Source: Streptomyces sp. NBC_00539
GTDB taxonomy: Bacteria; Actinomycetota; Actinomycetes; Streptomycetales; Streptomycetaceae
Reading direction: 5' to 3'
DNA length: 64,000 nucleotides
NCBI RefSeq assembly: GCF_036346105.1
Contig: NZ_CP107811.1
Span: 4,096,501-4,160,500, forward strand
The position numbers and the translations under genes are program-made. Position 1 is the first letter of the stretch, and each line of letters starts with the position of its first letter. This document shows positions 8,331 to 16,376 of this stretch, piece by piece. The notes under the pieces were generated by a model that saw only the letters and a list, made by a program, of their open reading frames with translations, did not search any database and had not been told where the DNA came from.

Positions 8331-8543
8331 GTGCCCTGACGGATCGTTCCTCCGGAGGCACGTGACAAGTACTTCGTTACCTTACCTAATCTTTGACGGA
8401 GTCTTTACTCGACAACCACATTGTGAAACGTGCGCCCGCCCCTGTCCTACGGACCTCGACCCCTGGCGGATCATCGAGGGCGGTCCTGCGCCTATGGTGG
8501 CTTCCAGCAATCCCAGGACCACCCTGCCCCTCTAAGGACAGCG

Positions 8544-11408
8544 ATGCCCGCCAACTCATCCGGCCCTTCCGTCAAGAAGAAGGGACGACGCGCACGTCTG
8601 ATCGTGCTCGTCATGGTCCTGGCGCTCTTGGCGGGACTCGGCTACGGGGCGTACTGGAGCGTCGACGGCGTCCGTGCCTCCTATCCCCAGACCACCGGCT
8701 CCCTCAAGCTGCCCGGCCTGACCGCGGCCGTCGAGGTCAAACGCGACGAGCACGGGATCCCGCAGCTCTACGCGGACAACGACGAGGACCTCTTCCGCGC
8801 GCAGGGCTTCGTCCACGCGCAGGACCGCTTCTGGGAGATGGACGTCCGCCGCCACATGACCTCCGGGCGGCTCTCCGAGATGTTCGGCTCCGGCCAGGTC
8901 GAGACCGACGCCTTCCTGCGCACGCTGGGCTGGCGCCAGGTCGCGCAGAGCGAGTACGACACCAAGCTCTCACCGGAGACCAAGAAGTACCTCCAGGCGT
9001 ACGCCGACGGGGTCAACGCCTACCTCAAGGGGAAGTCCGGCAAGGACCTCTCCGTGGAGCACGCGGCCCTCAAGCTGACCGGCGATTACACGCCGGAGCA
9101 GTGGACGCCGGTGGACTCGGTGGCCTGGCTCAAGGCGATGGCCTGGGACCTGCGCGGCAACATGCAGGACGAGATCGACCGTTCGCTGATGGCCGGCAAG
9201 CTCTCGCCGCAGCAGATCGACGACCTCTACCCGCCGTACCCCTTCGACCGGAACAAGCCGATCGTCGAGGGCGGCGCCGTCTCCGGGGGCAAGTACGTCC
9301 CCCAGGGCACGGCGTCCGCGGGCTCGACGGGCACGGGCAGCGGAACGGGCTCCACCGGAACCGGAACCGGAACCGGAACCGGCACGGGGACCGGCACCGG
9401 CTCCCAGGCCACCCCGAACGGCCAAATCACCACCGGCCTCGCCGACAACGCCTCCGCCCAGGGCGCGAGCGTCGGCCTGCGCACCCAGCTGTCCTCCCTC
9501 GCCAAGACCCTGGACGAGATCCCGGCCATCCTCGGCCCCAACGGCAGCGGCATCGGCTCGAACTCCTGGGTCGTGGCGGGCAAGTACACGACCACCGGCA
9601 AGCCGCTGCTCGCGAACGACCCGCACCTCGCGCCCCAGCTGCCCTCCGTCTGGTACCAGATGGGCCTGCACTGCCGCGCGGTCTCGCCCCAGTGCCAGTA
9701 CGACGTGGCCGGCTTCACCTTCTCCGGCATGCCGGGCGTGGTCATCGGCCACAACGCCGACATCGCCTGGGGCATGACCAACCTCGGCGCCGACGTCACC
9801 GACCTCTACCTGGAGCAGATCAAGCCCGACGGCTACGTCTACGACAACAAGGTGGTCCCCTTCACGACCCGCGAGGAGGAGATCAAGGTCGCGGGCGGCA
9901 AGAGCAAGCGGATCACGGTCCGCACCACCAACAACGGCCCGCTGATCTCCGACCGCAGCGACGAGCTCGCCACCGTCGGCTCCCGCGCCCCGGTCAGCGG
10001 CTCCGCCCCCGACCGCGGCGACGGCTACGGCGTGGCCCTGCGGTGGACGGCGCTGGACCCGGGCAAGTCGATGGACGCCGTCTTCAAGCTCGACCGGGCC
10101 AAGGACTTCGCGGGCTTCCGCGCCGCCGCCCGCGACTTCGAGGTCCCGTCCCAGAACCTGATCTACGCCGACAACAAGGGCCCCAACGGCAACATCGGCT
10201 ACCAGGCCCCGGGCCGCGTCCCGATCCGCGTCGGCGACGGCCGCATGCCGGCGCCCGGCTGGGACCCCAAGTACGCCTGGAAGGGCGGCAAGGACGGCAC
10301 GAGCGGCTACGTCCCGCAGGACGAGATGCCGTACGAACTCAACCCGGCGCGCGGCTACATCGTGACGGCCAACCAGGCCGTCACCGAGAGCGGCACCGGC
10401 GCGGGCAAGTACCCGTACGTGCTGACCACCGACTGGGGCTACGGCGCCCGCAGCCAGCGGATCAACGACCTCATCGAGGCGAAGACCAAGGACAACGGCA
10501 AGATCTCCACCGATGACATGCGCACCATGCAGATGGACAACAGCAGCGAGATCGCCGCGCTGCTGACGCCGATGCTGGCCAAGATCCAGGTCTCCGACCC
10601 GGACGTGCGCTCGGCGCAGAAGCTGCTGGAGGACTGGAACTACACCCAGGAGCCCGACTCGGCGGCGGCCGCCTACTTCAACGCCGTTTGGCGCAACATC
10701 CTCAAGCGCGCCTTCGGCGACAAGATGCCGAGGGAACTGCGCGTCACCAACAGCTGCATGAACGTCCAGGACAGTGGCAACGGGCCCGCCGACGACCTCG
10801 CCGACATCGTCCGCGAGTGCGGTAGCCGCGGAGCCGACACGGCGCAGCCGGACGGCGGCGACCGCTGGTTCGAGGTGGTCCGCCGCCTGGTCAAGGACGA
10901 GAAGTCGGCGTGGTGGAAGTCGCCCGGCACCGTGCGGGAGAAGCCGACCACGACCCGCGACGAGCTGTTCGCCCGGGCCATGAAGGACGCCCGCTGGGAG
11001 CTGACCGCCAAGCTCGGCAAGGACCAGTCGACCTGGAGCTGGGGCCGGCTGCACCAGCTGACGCTCAAGAACCAGACGATCGGCACCGAGGGCCCCGGCT
11101 TCATGCGGTGGCTGCTGAACCGCGGACCGTGGAACCTGGGCGGCGGCGAGGCCACGGTCAACGCCACCGGCTGGAACGCCTCCAGCGGCTACGGCGTCAC
11201 CTGGGTGCCGTCGATGCGGATGGTCGTCAACCTCAACGACCTCGACAAGTCCCGCTGGATCAACCTGACCGGCGCCTCGGGACACGCGTACAACTCCCAC
11301 TACACCGACCAGACCACGATGTGGGCCAAGGGCGAGCTGCTGGACTGGCCGTTCGGCAAGGAGGCCGTGGACAAGGCCACGGCCGACACCCTGACGCTCA
11401 AGCCGTAG
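8544..11408 (+). CDS. Penicillin acylase family amidohydrolase
   Basis: A 954-residue Ntn-hydrolase of the penicillin G acylase/acyl-homoserine-lactone acylase family, made as a precursor and cut autocatalytically into two chains. An N-terminal membrane anchor or signal (RLIVLVMVLALLAGLGYGAYW, about residues 18-38) places it outside the membrane. The alpha part has EVKRDEHGIPQLYADNDEDL. The predicted nucleophile is Ser339 in SNSWVVAG, which would become the beta-chain N terminus. A Thr-Gly/Ser-Gly repeat insert (about 261-287) lies just before it. ATG 8544 follows AAGGA. The natural substrate is unknown. It is convergent with the folate gene, stops 3 bp apart. Confidence 0.93.
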   Translation: MPANSSGPSVKKKGRRARLIVLVMVLALLAGLGYGAYWSVDGVRASYPQTTGSLKLPGLTAAVEVKRDEHGIPQLYADNDEDLFRAQGFVHAQDRFWEMDVRRHMTSGRLSEMFGSGQVETDAFLRTLGWRQVAQSEYDTKLSPETKKYLQAYADGVNAYLKGKSGKDLSVEHAALKLTGDYTPEQWTPVDSVAWLKAMAWDLRGNMQDEIDRSLMAGKLSPQQIDDLYPPYPFDRNKPIVEGGAVSGGKYVPQGTASAGSTGTGSGTGSTGTGTGTGTGTGTGTGSQATPNGQITTGLADNASAQGASVGLRTQLSSLAKTLDEIPAILGPNGSGIGSNSWVVAGKYTTTGKPLLANDPHLAPQLPSVWYQMGLHCRAVSPQCQYDVAGFTFSGMPGVVIGHNADIAWGMTNLGADVTDLYLEQIKPDGYVYDNKVVPFTTREEEIKVAGGKSKRITVRTTNNGPLISDRSDELATVGSRAPVSGSAPDRGDGYGVALRWTALDPGKSMDAVFKLDRAKDFAGFRAAARDFEVPSQNLIYADNKGPNGNIGYQAPGRVPIRVGDGRMPAPGWDPKYAWKGGKDGTSGYVPQDEMPYELNPARGYIVTANQAVTESGTGAGKYPYVLTTDWGYGARSQRINDLIEAKTKDNGKISTDDMRTMQMDNSSEIAALLTPMLAKIQVSDPDVRSAQKLLEDWNYTQEPDSAAAAYFNAVWRNILKRAFGDKMPRELRVTNSCMNVQDSGNGPADDLADIVRECGSRGADTAQPDGGDRWFEVVRRLVKDEKSAWWKSPGTVREKPTTTRDELFARAMKDARWELTAKLGKDQSTWSWGRLHQLTLKNQTIGTEGPGFMRWLLNRGPWNLGGGEATVNATGWNASSGYGVTWVPSMRMVVNLNDLDKSRWINLTGASGHAYNSHYTDQTTMWAKGELLDWPFGKEAVDKATADTLTLKP
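9324..9404 (+). repeat. Six-bp repeats encoding a Thr-Gly linker in the acylase
   Basis: Repeated ACCGGA/ACCGGC hexamers encode alternating Thr and Gly (with some Ser) over about 27 residues, just upstream of the predicted autoproteolysis site. The repeats stay in frame and probably form a flexible linker within the region normally removed or exposed during maturation. Confidence 0.85.
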
Positions 11409-11411
11409 AGC

Positions 11412-12053
11412 TCAGAATCCTTCGAAGCGGACCACCCCCGACGGGGTGGCCACCGCCCGGACGGGGTGGTCGTGCGGTTCCTCCGGGACCCGCGCGACCA
11501 CCTCTTCGTCGTAGAGGAGCACCACCAGCGCCGGATGCGCCCCGGCGCGCTCCAGCCGCTCCAGCACCCTGTCGTACGAGCCCCCGCCGCGTCCGAGCCG
11601 CATCCCGCGCGCATCGACGGCGAGTCCCGGCAGCAGGACGGCGTCCGCCCCGGTCACCGCGTCCGGGCCCAGCGGCGGCCCGGACGGCTCCAGCAGCGCC
11701 ATCTTCCCCGCGTGCGCGGTGGCGGTGAGGCTGTCCGGGCCCTCGTACACCGCCCAGTCGAGGTCGTTGTCGGGCAGCAGCAGCGGCAGCAGGACCCGCT
11801 TCCCGGCCGCCCGGAGCGCGTCGAGCAGTTCGCGGGTGCCGGGTTCGGTGCCGACGGAGACGTACGCGGCGACCGTCGCCGCTCCGGCCAGTTCGGGCAG
11901 TCCCGAGGCGGAGCGGGCGAGCGCGCGGGCCGACGTACGGCGCGACTCGGCGGAGCGGGCGCGGCGGGCCGCGAGCAGCTCGCGGCGCAAGGCCGCCTTC
12001 TCGGCCACGCGGGCCGCCCTCCGGCCGGACGCGTCTGACTGGTTCCCTGCCAC
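11412..12053 (-). CDS. 5-formyltetrahydrofolate cyclo-ligase
   Basis: ATP-dependent conversion of 5-formyl-THF to 5,10-methenyl-THF, returning stored folate to one-carbon metabolism. The 213-residue protein has the Lys/Arg-rich N-terminal helix AALRRELLAARRARS. RLGRGGGSYDRVLERL near residue 155 is the diagnostic folate/ATP motif (G-x-G-x-G-Y-Y-D class). GTG 12053 is used as start. It is divergent from galU, with 95 bp between. Confidence 0.92.
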   Translation of the reverse strand: MAGNQSDASGRRAARVAEKAALRRELLAARRARSAESRRTSARALARSASGLPELAGAATVAAYVSVGTEPGTRELLDALRAAGKRVLLPLLLPDNDLDWAVYEGPDSLTATAHAGKMALLEPSGPPLGPDAVTGADAVLLPGLAVDARGMRLGRGGGSYDRVLERLERAGAHPALVVLLYDEEVVARVPEEPHDHPVRAVATPSGVVRFEGF

Positions 12054-12135
12054 AGCTGGATCAGATTTCCTTCCGAAGCGGCACAGACCGGGAGCTTCTC
12101 CCCGGAATCTGACCTGGCGTTTCTGCGTAACCCAC

Positions 12136-12141
12136 TATCGT
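12136..12141 (+). promoter_or_regulatory. Leaderless -10 box of galU
   Basis: TATCGT followed by seven bases and the galU ATG at 12149, with no Shine-Dalgarno. This is the layout of a leaderless Streptomyces transcript. A clear -35 is not seen. Confidence 0.5.
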
Positions 12142-12148
12142 TCTGCGC

Positions 12149-13051
12149 ATGAATCAGTTGCACCCCGTGATCAAGAAGGCCGTCATCCCGGCCGCGGGCC
12201 TCGGCACTCGCTTCCTCCCGGCGACCAAGGCGACCCCGAAGGAAATGCTTCCGGTCGTGGACAAGCCCGCCATCCAATACGTGGTCGAAGAGGCCGTCTC
12301 GGCGGGGCTCGACGACGTACTCATGATCACAGGACGTAACAAGCGCGCCCTCGAAGACCACTTCGACCGCAATTACGAACTGGAGTCCGCCCTCATCGCC
12401 AAGGGCGACGACGACCGGCTCAAGAAGGTCCAGGAGTCGAGCGACCTGGCCACCATGCACTACGTCCGCCAGGGCGACCCGCGCGGCCTCGGCCACGCCG
12501 TGCTCTGCGCCGAGCCGCACGTCGGCGACGAGCCCTTCGCCGTCCTGCTCGGTGACGACCTGATCGACCCCCGCGACCCGCTGCTGCGCCAGATGGTCGA
12601 CGTCCACGCCCGCACCGGCGGCACCGTCATCGCCCTGATGGAGGTCGACCCGGCGAACGTGCACCTCTACGGGTGCGCCGCCGTCGAGGCGACGGACGAG
12701 CCGGACGTCGTGCGGATCACCGGACTCGTCGAGAAGCCGGAGCCGGCTGACGCCCCCAGCAACTACGCGGTCATCGGACGCTATGTCCTCAACCCCGCGA
12801 TCTTCGGCATACTGCGGGAGACCGAGCCGGGCCGCGGCAACGAGATCCAGCTGACCGACGCCCTGCAGAAGCTTGCCGCCGACGAGAGCGTGGGCGGCCC
12901 GGTGCACGGCGTGGTCTTCCGGGGCCGCCGCTACGACACCGGGGACCGCGGTGACTACCTGCGGGCCATCGTCCGACTCGCGTGCGAGCGGGAGGACCTG
13001 GGCCCCGAGTTCCGCACCTGGCTTCACCGTTACGTCACGGAGGAGATGTAG
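12149..13051 (+). CDS. galU: UTP--glucose-1-phosphate uridylyltransferase
   Basis: Makes UDP-glucose from UTP and glucose-1-phosphate for cell-envelope glycans and galactose metabolism. The 300-residue protein has the nucleotidyl-transferase signature PAAGLGTRFLPATKATPKEM at residues 11-30. FAVLLGDDLID carries the metal-binding Asp, and GLVEKPEPADAPSNYAVIGRYVL the sugar-binding segment, all as in bacterial GalU. It starts the run galU-moeA-moaC-mogA-GNAT-sepX, with only 4 bp before moeA. The same galU/gephyrin-like neighbourhood is known in other Actinobacteria. Confidence 0.96.
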   Translation: MNQLHPVIKKAVIPAAGLGTRFLPATKATPKEMLPVVDKPAIQYVVEEAVSAGLDDVLMITGRNKRALEDHFDRNYELESALIAKGDDDRLKKVQESSDLATMHYVRQGDPRGLGHAVLCAEPHVGDEPFAVLLGDDLIDPRDPLLRQMVDVHARTGGTVIALMEVDPANVHLYGCAAVEATDEPDVVRITGLVEKPEPADAPSNYAVIGRYVLNPAIFGILRETEPGRGNEIQLTDALQKLAADESVGGPVHGVVFRGRRYDTGDRGDYLRAIVRLACEREDLGPEFRTWLHRYVTEEM

Positions 13052-13055
13052 CACC

Positions 13056-14393
13056 TTGAGCAGCCCCGACGCACCGCAGGACACCGGCCCGCACCGTCTG
13101 TGGTCGGTGGACGAGCACCTCGCGGACGTCCTCGCCGCCGTCCGGCCGCTGGAGCCCATCGAGCTCCAGCTGCTCGACGCCCAGGGCTGCGTCCTGGTCG
13201 AGGACGTCACCGTGCCCGTCGCCCTGCCGCCCTTCGACAACAGCTCCATGGACGGCTACGCCGTCCGGGTGGCCGACGTCCAGGGGGCGAGCGAGGAGTT
13301 CCCCGCGGTGCTGACGGTGATCGGGGACGTCGCTGCGGGCAGCGGTGAACTGCCCACCGTGGGCCCCGGCCAGGCCGCCCGCATCATGACCGGCGCCCCG
13401 CTGCCGCCCGGCGCGGAGGCCGTCGTACCGGTCGAGTGGACCGACGGCGGCACGGGCGGCGGCGCGGCCTCCCAGATGACCCCGGCCAGCGCCGCACCCG
13501 AGGGCGCGGGCGGCGAGGTACGGGTGCACCGGCCGGCCGAGGCCCGGCAGCACGTCCGCTCGCGCGGCAGCGACGTACAGGCCGGTGACCTGGCGCTGGC
13601 AGCCGGTACGGTGCTCGGTCCGCCGCAGATCGCGCTGCTCGCCGCCATCGGACGGGGCAGCGTACGGGTCCGGCCGCGGCCCCGGGTGGTCGTCCTGTCC
13701 ACCGGCAGCGAGCTGGTCCAGCCGGGGGAGGCCCTGGGCGCCGGGTCGATCTACGACTCCAACAGCTTCGCGCTGGCAGCGGCCGCGCGGGACGCCGGCG
13801 CCCTCGCCTACCGGGTCGGCGCCGTCGCGGACGACGCGGACACCCTGCGCGCGACCATCGAGGACCAGCTGGTCCGGGCCGACCTGCTGGTCACCACGGG
13901 CGGGGTCAGCGTCGGCGCGTACGACGTCGTCAAGGAGGCGCTGACGGCGGTCGCCACCGGCTCCGACGCGGTGGACGGCGCCGGGATCGACTTCCGCAAG
14001 CTGGCCATGCAGCCGGGCAAGCCGCAGGGCTTCGGCACCATCGGCCCCGACCACACCCCCCTGCTGGCGCTGCCGGGCAACCCGGTGTCGTCCTACGTCT
14101 CCTTCGAGCTGTTCGTCCGCCCCGCGATCCGGGCGCTGATGGGCCTGCCCGACGTCAGCCGTCCGGCCGTACGGGCCGTGCTCAAGGCGGACCGGGCCAT
14201 CGGCTCCCCCGCCGGCCGCCGTCAGTTCCTGCGCGGCGCCTACGACGCGCAGAGCGGGACCGTCAGCCCGGTCGGCGGATCGGGGTCCCACCTGATCGCC
14301 GCCCTGGCGCACGCCGACTCGCTGATCGTGGTACCGGAGGACGTCACCACGGTGGAGCCGGGGGCCGAACTGGAAGTGGTCCTGCTCGGCTGA
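13056..14393 (+). CDS. moeA: Molybdopterin molybdotransferase MoeA / gephyrin-like protein (GLP)
   Basis: MoeA inserts molybdate into adenylylated molybdopterin. The 445-residue protein has the family motifs PPFDNSSMDGYAVR (residues 57-70), STGSELVQPGEA, TTGGVSVGAYDVVKE, MQPGKPQGFG and LPGNPVSSYVSFELF, so an active enzyme is plausible. TTG 13056 is chosen because GGAGGAGA overlaps the galU end at the right distance. In Corynebacterium a MoeA paralogue in this galU-linked position (GLP) works with membrane receptor GLPR in cell division. The sepX-like gene further down this cluster makes the same role possible here. The two functions may coexist. Confidence 0.92.
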   Translation: MSSPDAPQDTGPHRLWSVDEHLADVLAAVRPLEPIELQLLDAQGCVLVEDVTVPVALPPFDNSSMDGYAVRVADVQGASEEFPAVLTVIGDVAAGSGELPTVGPGQAARIMTGAPLPPGAEAVVPVEWTDGGTGGGAASQMTPASAAPEGAGGEVRVHRPAEARQHVRSRGSDVQAGDLALAAGTVLGPPQIALLAAIGRGSVRVRPRPRVVVLSTGSELVQPGEALGAGSIYDSNSFALAAAARDAGALAYRVGAVADDADTLRATIEDQLVRADLLVTTGGVSVGAYDVVKEALTAVATGSDAVDGAGIDFRKLAMQPGKPQGFGTIGPDHTPLLALPGNPVSSYVSFELFVRPAIRALMGLPDVSRPAVRAVLKADRAIGSPAGRRQFLRGAYDAQSGTVSPVGGSGSHLIAALAHADSLIVVPEDVTTVEPGAELEVVLLG

Positions 14394-14467
14394 GGACCGG
14401 CCGGTGCGGGTAGCGTGTTGCACCACACAGGCCCCTCGCGGGCCCGGAGCGGGAGCGGCACGAACCT

Positions 14468-14980
14468 ATGGCAGCGTTTTCCCGGGCGGAGACCCCCGGA
14501 CCCCCTGAGCACAGCAGGCTGACGCACATCGACGAGGCCGGTGCGGCGCGGATGGTCGACGTCTCGGAGAAGGACGTCACCACCCGCACGGCCCGGGCCA
14601 GCGGGCGCGTCCTCGTCTCCCCCCGGGTGATCGAGCTGCTGCGGGGTGAGGGCGTGCCCAAGGGCGACGCCCTCGCCACCGCGCGGATCGCCGGGATCAT
14701 GGGGGCGAAGAAGACCCCCGACCTGATCCCGCTCTGCCACCCGCTGGCCGTCTCCGGGGTGAAGGTCGACCTCGCGGTCGCCGACGACGCCGTGGAGATC
14801 TTGGCCACCGTCAAGACGACCGACCGCACCGGCGTGGAGATGGAGGCGCTGACCGCGGTCGCCGTCGCCGGGCTCACCGTGATCGACATGGTCAAGGCCG
14901 TCGACAAGGGCGCGGTCATCACGGACGTCCGGGTAGAGGAGAAGACCGGCGGCAAGTCCGGCGACTGGAGCCGCGCGTGA
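14468..14980 (+). CDS. moaC: Cyclic pyranopterin monophosphate synthase MoaC
   Basis: Second half of the first molybdenum-cofactor step: converts 3',8-cyclo-GTP to cyclic pyranopterin monophosphate. The 170-residue protein has the conserved KTPDLIPLCHPLAVSGV (residues 80-96), DRTGVEMEALTAVAVAGL and the catalytic Lys/Asp in DMVKAVDKGA, so the active site looks complete. ATG 14468 is used. Downstream it overlaps mogA by 4 bp (GTGA), so the two are probably translationally coupled. moaA, moaE and moaD are not in this window. Confidence 0.95.
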   Translation: MAAFSRAETPGPPEHSRLTHIDEAGAARMVDVSEKDVTTRTARASGRVLVSPRVIELLRGEGVPKGDALATARIAGIMGAKKTPDLIPLCHPLAVSGVKVDLAVADDAVEILATVKTTDRTGVEMEALTAVAVAGLTVIDMVKAVDKGAVITDVRVEEKTGGKSGDWSRA

Positions 14981-15573
14981 ACGCCCCGCGCGGCGGCGAG
15001 GCGTTCAGCCACAGCCACCTCCCCCCCGCGCAGGGCCGGGCGTGGACGGCCGAGCCGGTCGCCGCGGAGCCGGTGCGCACCCCGCGCGCCCTGGTGGTCA
15101 CCGCCTCGAACCGCGCCTCGGCGGGCGTGTACGCCGACAAGGGCGGCCCGCTGCTGGCGGAGGGGCTCGGCCGGCTCGGCTTCGCCGTGGACGGGCCGCG
15201 CGTGGTGCCGGACGGGGACCCCGTCGAGGAGGCGCTGCGCGAGGGCGTGGCCGCCGGGTACGACGTCATCCTGACCACCGGCGGTACCGGCATCTCGCCG
15301 ACGGACCGCACCCCGGACGCCACCGCGCGGGTACTGGACTACGAGGTCCCCGGCATCCCGCAGGCCATCCGCGCCGAGGGCCTGGCGAAGGTACCGACGG
15401 CCGCGCTGTCCCGGGGCCTGGCGGGCGTGGCGGGCCACACCCTGATCGTGAACCTGCCCGGTTCGACGGGCGGGGTGCGCGACGGCCTCGCGGTGCTGGA
15501 GCGGATCCTGCTGCACGCCGTCGACCAGATCCGGGGCGGCGATCACCCCAGACCTTCCGGGAGCGCGAGCTGA
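14977..15573 (+). CDS. mogA: MogA/MoaB-family molybdopterin adenylyltransferase
   Basis: Adenylylates molybdopterin to prepare it for molybdate insertion by MoeA. The 198-residue protein carries LVVTASNRASAGVYADKGGPLL and the molybdopterin-binding motif TTGGTGISPTDRTPDAT (about residues 96-112). NLPGSTGGVRDGLAVLERIL follows near the C terminus. GTG 14977 overlaps the moaC stop (GTGA). The N-terminal 30 residues (HSHLPPAQGRAWT...) are an unusual extra, His/Pro-rich. Which of the names MogA or MoaB applies cannot be decided from sequence alone. Confidence 0.92.
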   Translation: MNAPRGGEAFSHSHLPPAQGRAWTAEPVAAEPVRTPRALVVTASNRASAGVYADKGGPLLAEGLGRLGFAVDGPRVVPDGDPVEEALREGVAAGYDVILTTGGTGISPTDRTPDATARVLDYEVPGIPQAIRAEGLAKVPTAALSRGLAGVAGHTLIVNLPGSTGGVRDGLAVLERILLHAVDQIRGGDHPRPSGSAS

Positions 15574-16229
15574 ACGGCCCTTCCTGGCCCGTGGTGCTGA
15601 CGGACGGTGACGTCACGCTCAGGCCGATAAAGCTGCGGGACCAGCGCGCGTGGCGCGAGGTCAACCGCCGCAACCGGGACTGGCTGCGGCCGTGGGAGGC
15701 CACGATCCCGCCGCCCGCGCCGTGGGGGCCGGTCATCCACCGGCCGACGTACCGCCAGATGGTCCGTCACCTGCGGGCGGAGGCGAACGCGGGGCGGATG
15801 CTGCCGTTCGTCATCGAGTACCAGGGGCGGCTGGTCGGCCAGTTGACGGTCGCCGGGATCACCTGGGGGTCGATGTGCGCGGGTCACGTGGGCTACTGGG
15901 TGGACCGCGACGTCGCGGGGCGCGGGGTGATGCCGACGGCCGTCGCGCTCGCGGTGGACCACTGCTTCGCGAAGGTCGGACTGCACCGGATCGAGGTGTG
16001 CATCCGGCCGGAGAACGGTCCGAGCCGCCGGGTGGTGGAGAAGCTCGGGTTCCGCGAGGAGGGGCTGCGGCCGCGCTACCTCCACATCGATGGTGCCTGG
16101 CGGGACCACCTCGTCTTCGCGCTCACGGCGGAGGAGGTTCCCGAGGGGCTGTTGCACCGCTGGCACCGCAGGGCGGCGGCGCGCCACCGGGACGGACCTA
16201 CGGGCCCGCGGGGCCTCCCCAATTCATAA
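15570..16229 (+). CDS. RimJ/RimL-like GNAT N-acetyltransferase
   Basis: A 219-residue GNAT acetyltransferase that would use acetyl-CoA to acetylate a protein N terminus or small amine. The segments DVTLRPIKLRDQRAW, GQLTVAGITW, AGHVGYWVD, GRGVMPTAVALAVDHCF (acetyl-CoA loop) and GLHRIEVCIRPENGPSRRV are typical of RimJ relatives. The start is uncertain: CTG 15570 overlaps the mogA stop and follows GGGAG, whereas GTG 15591 lacks a ribosome site. A rimJ-like gene lies between the GLP and GLPR genes in Corynebacterium, so the order here is conserved. Confidence 0.88.
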   Translation: MNGPSWPVVLTDGDVTLRPIKLRDQRAWREVNRRNRDWLRPWEATIPPPAPWGPVIHRPTYRQMVRHLRAEANAGRMLPFVIEYQGRLVGQLTVAGITWGSMCAGHVGYWVDRDVAGRGVMPTAVALAVDHCFAKVGLHRIEVCIRPENGPSRRVVEKLGFREEGLRPRYLHIDGAWRDHLVFALTAEEVPEGLLHRWHRRAAARHRDGPTGPRGLPNS

Positions 16230-16376
16230 AAATCGCAAAAGCGTTCGAATTCTTTCGGGTTCGTCCATAACCTGATCCGAAGAATCACAAAAAAAGTCGG
16301 TGATATCAGCGAGATCGCGCGACACACCGGCTCAATTGGCCGATCCCCTCGCCCGCGTCCCTCTACGGTGTGGGGT
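16230..16376. promoter_or_regulatory. AT-rich gap upstream of the sepX-like gene
   Basis: This 147-bp gap is strikingly AT-rich for this genome (ATAAAAATCGCAAAAG, CACAAAAAAAG) and contains the palindrome TGATATCA. TACGGT at 16364-16369 lies seven bases before GTG 16377 and could be a leaderless -10. No convincing -35 is seen at normal spacing. Confidence 0.4.

Noticed and set aside
8376-8400. Iron-box-like sequence (TTAGGTAAGG on the minus strand) before the acylase gene
   Set aside because: Only the left half matches the 19-bp DmdR/IdeR consensus; the right half does not, so it was not called.
16336-16369. TTGGCC/TACGGT as a full promoter for the SepX-like gene
   Set aside because: The spacer is 22 bases, too long; only the -10-like box is kept as a weak candidate.
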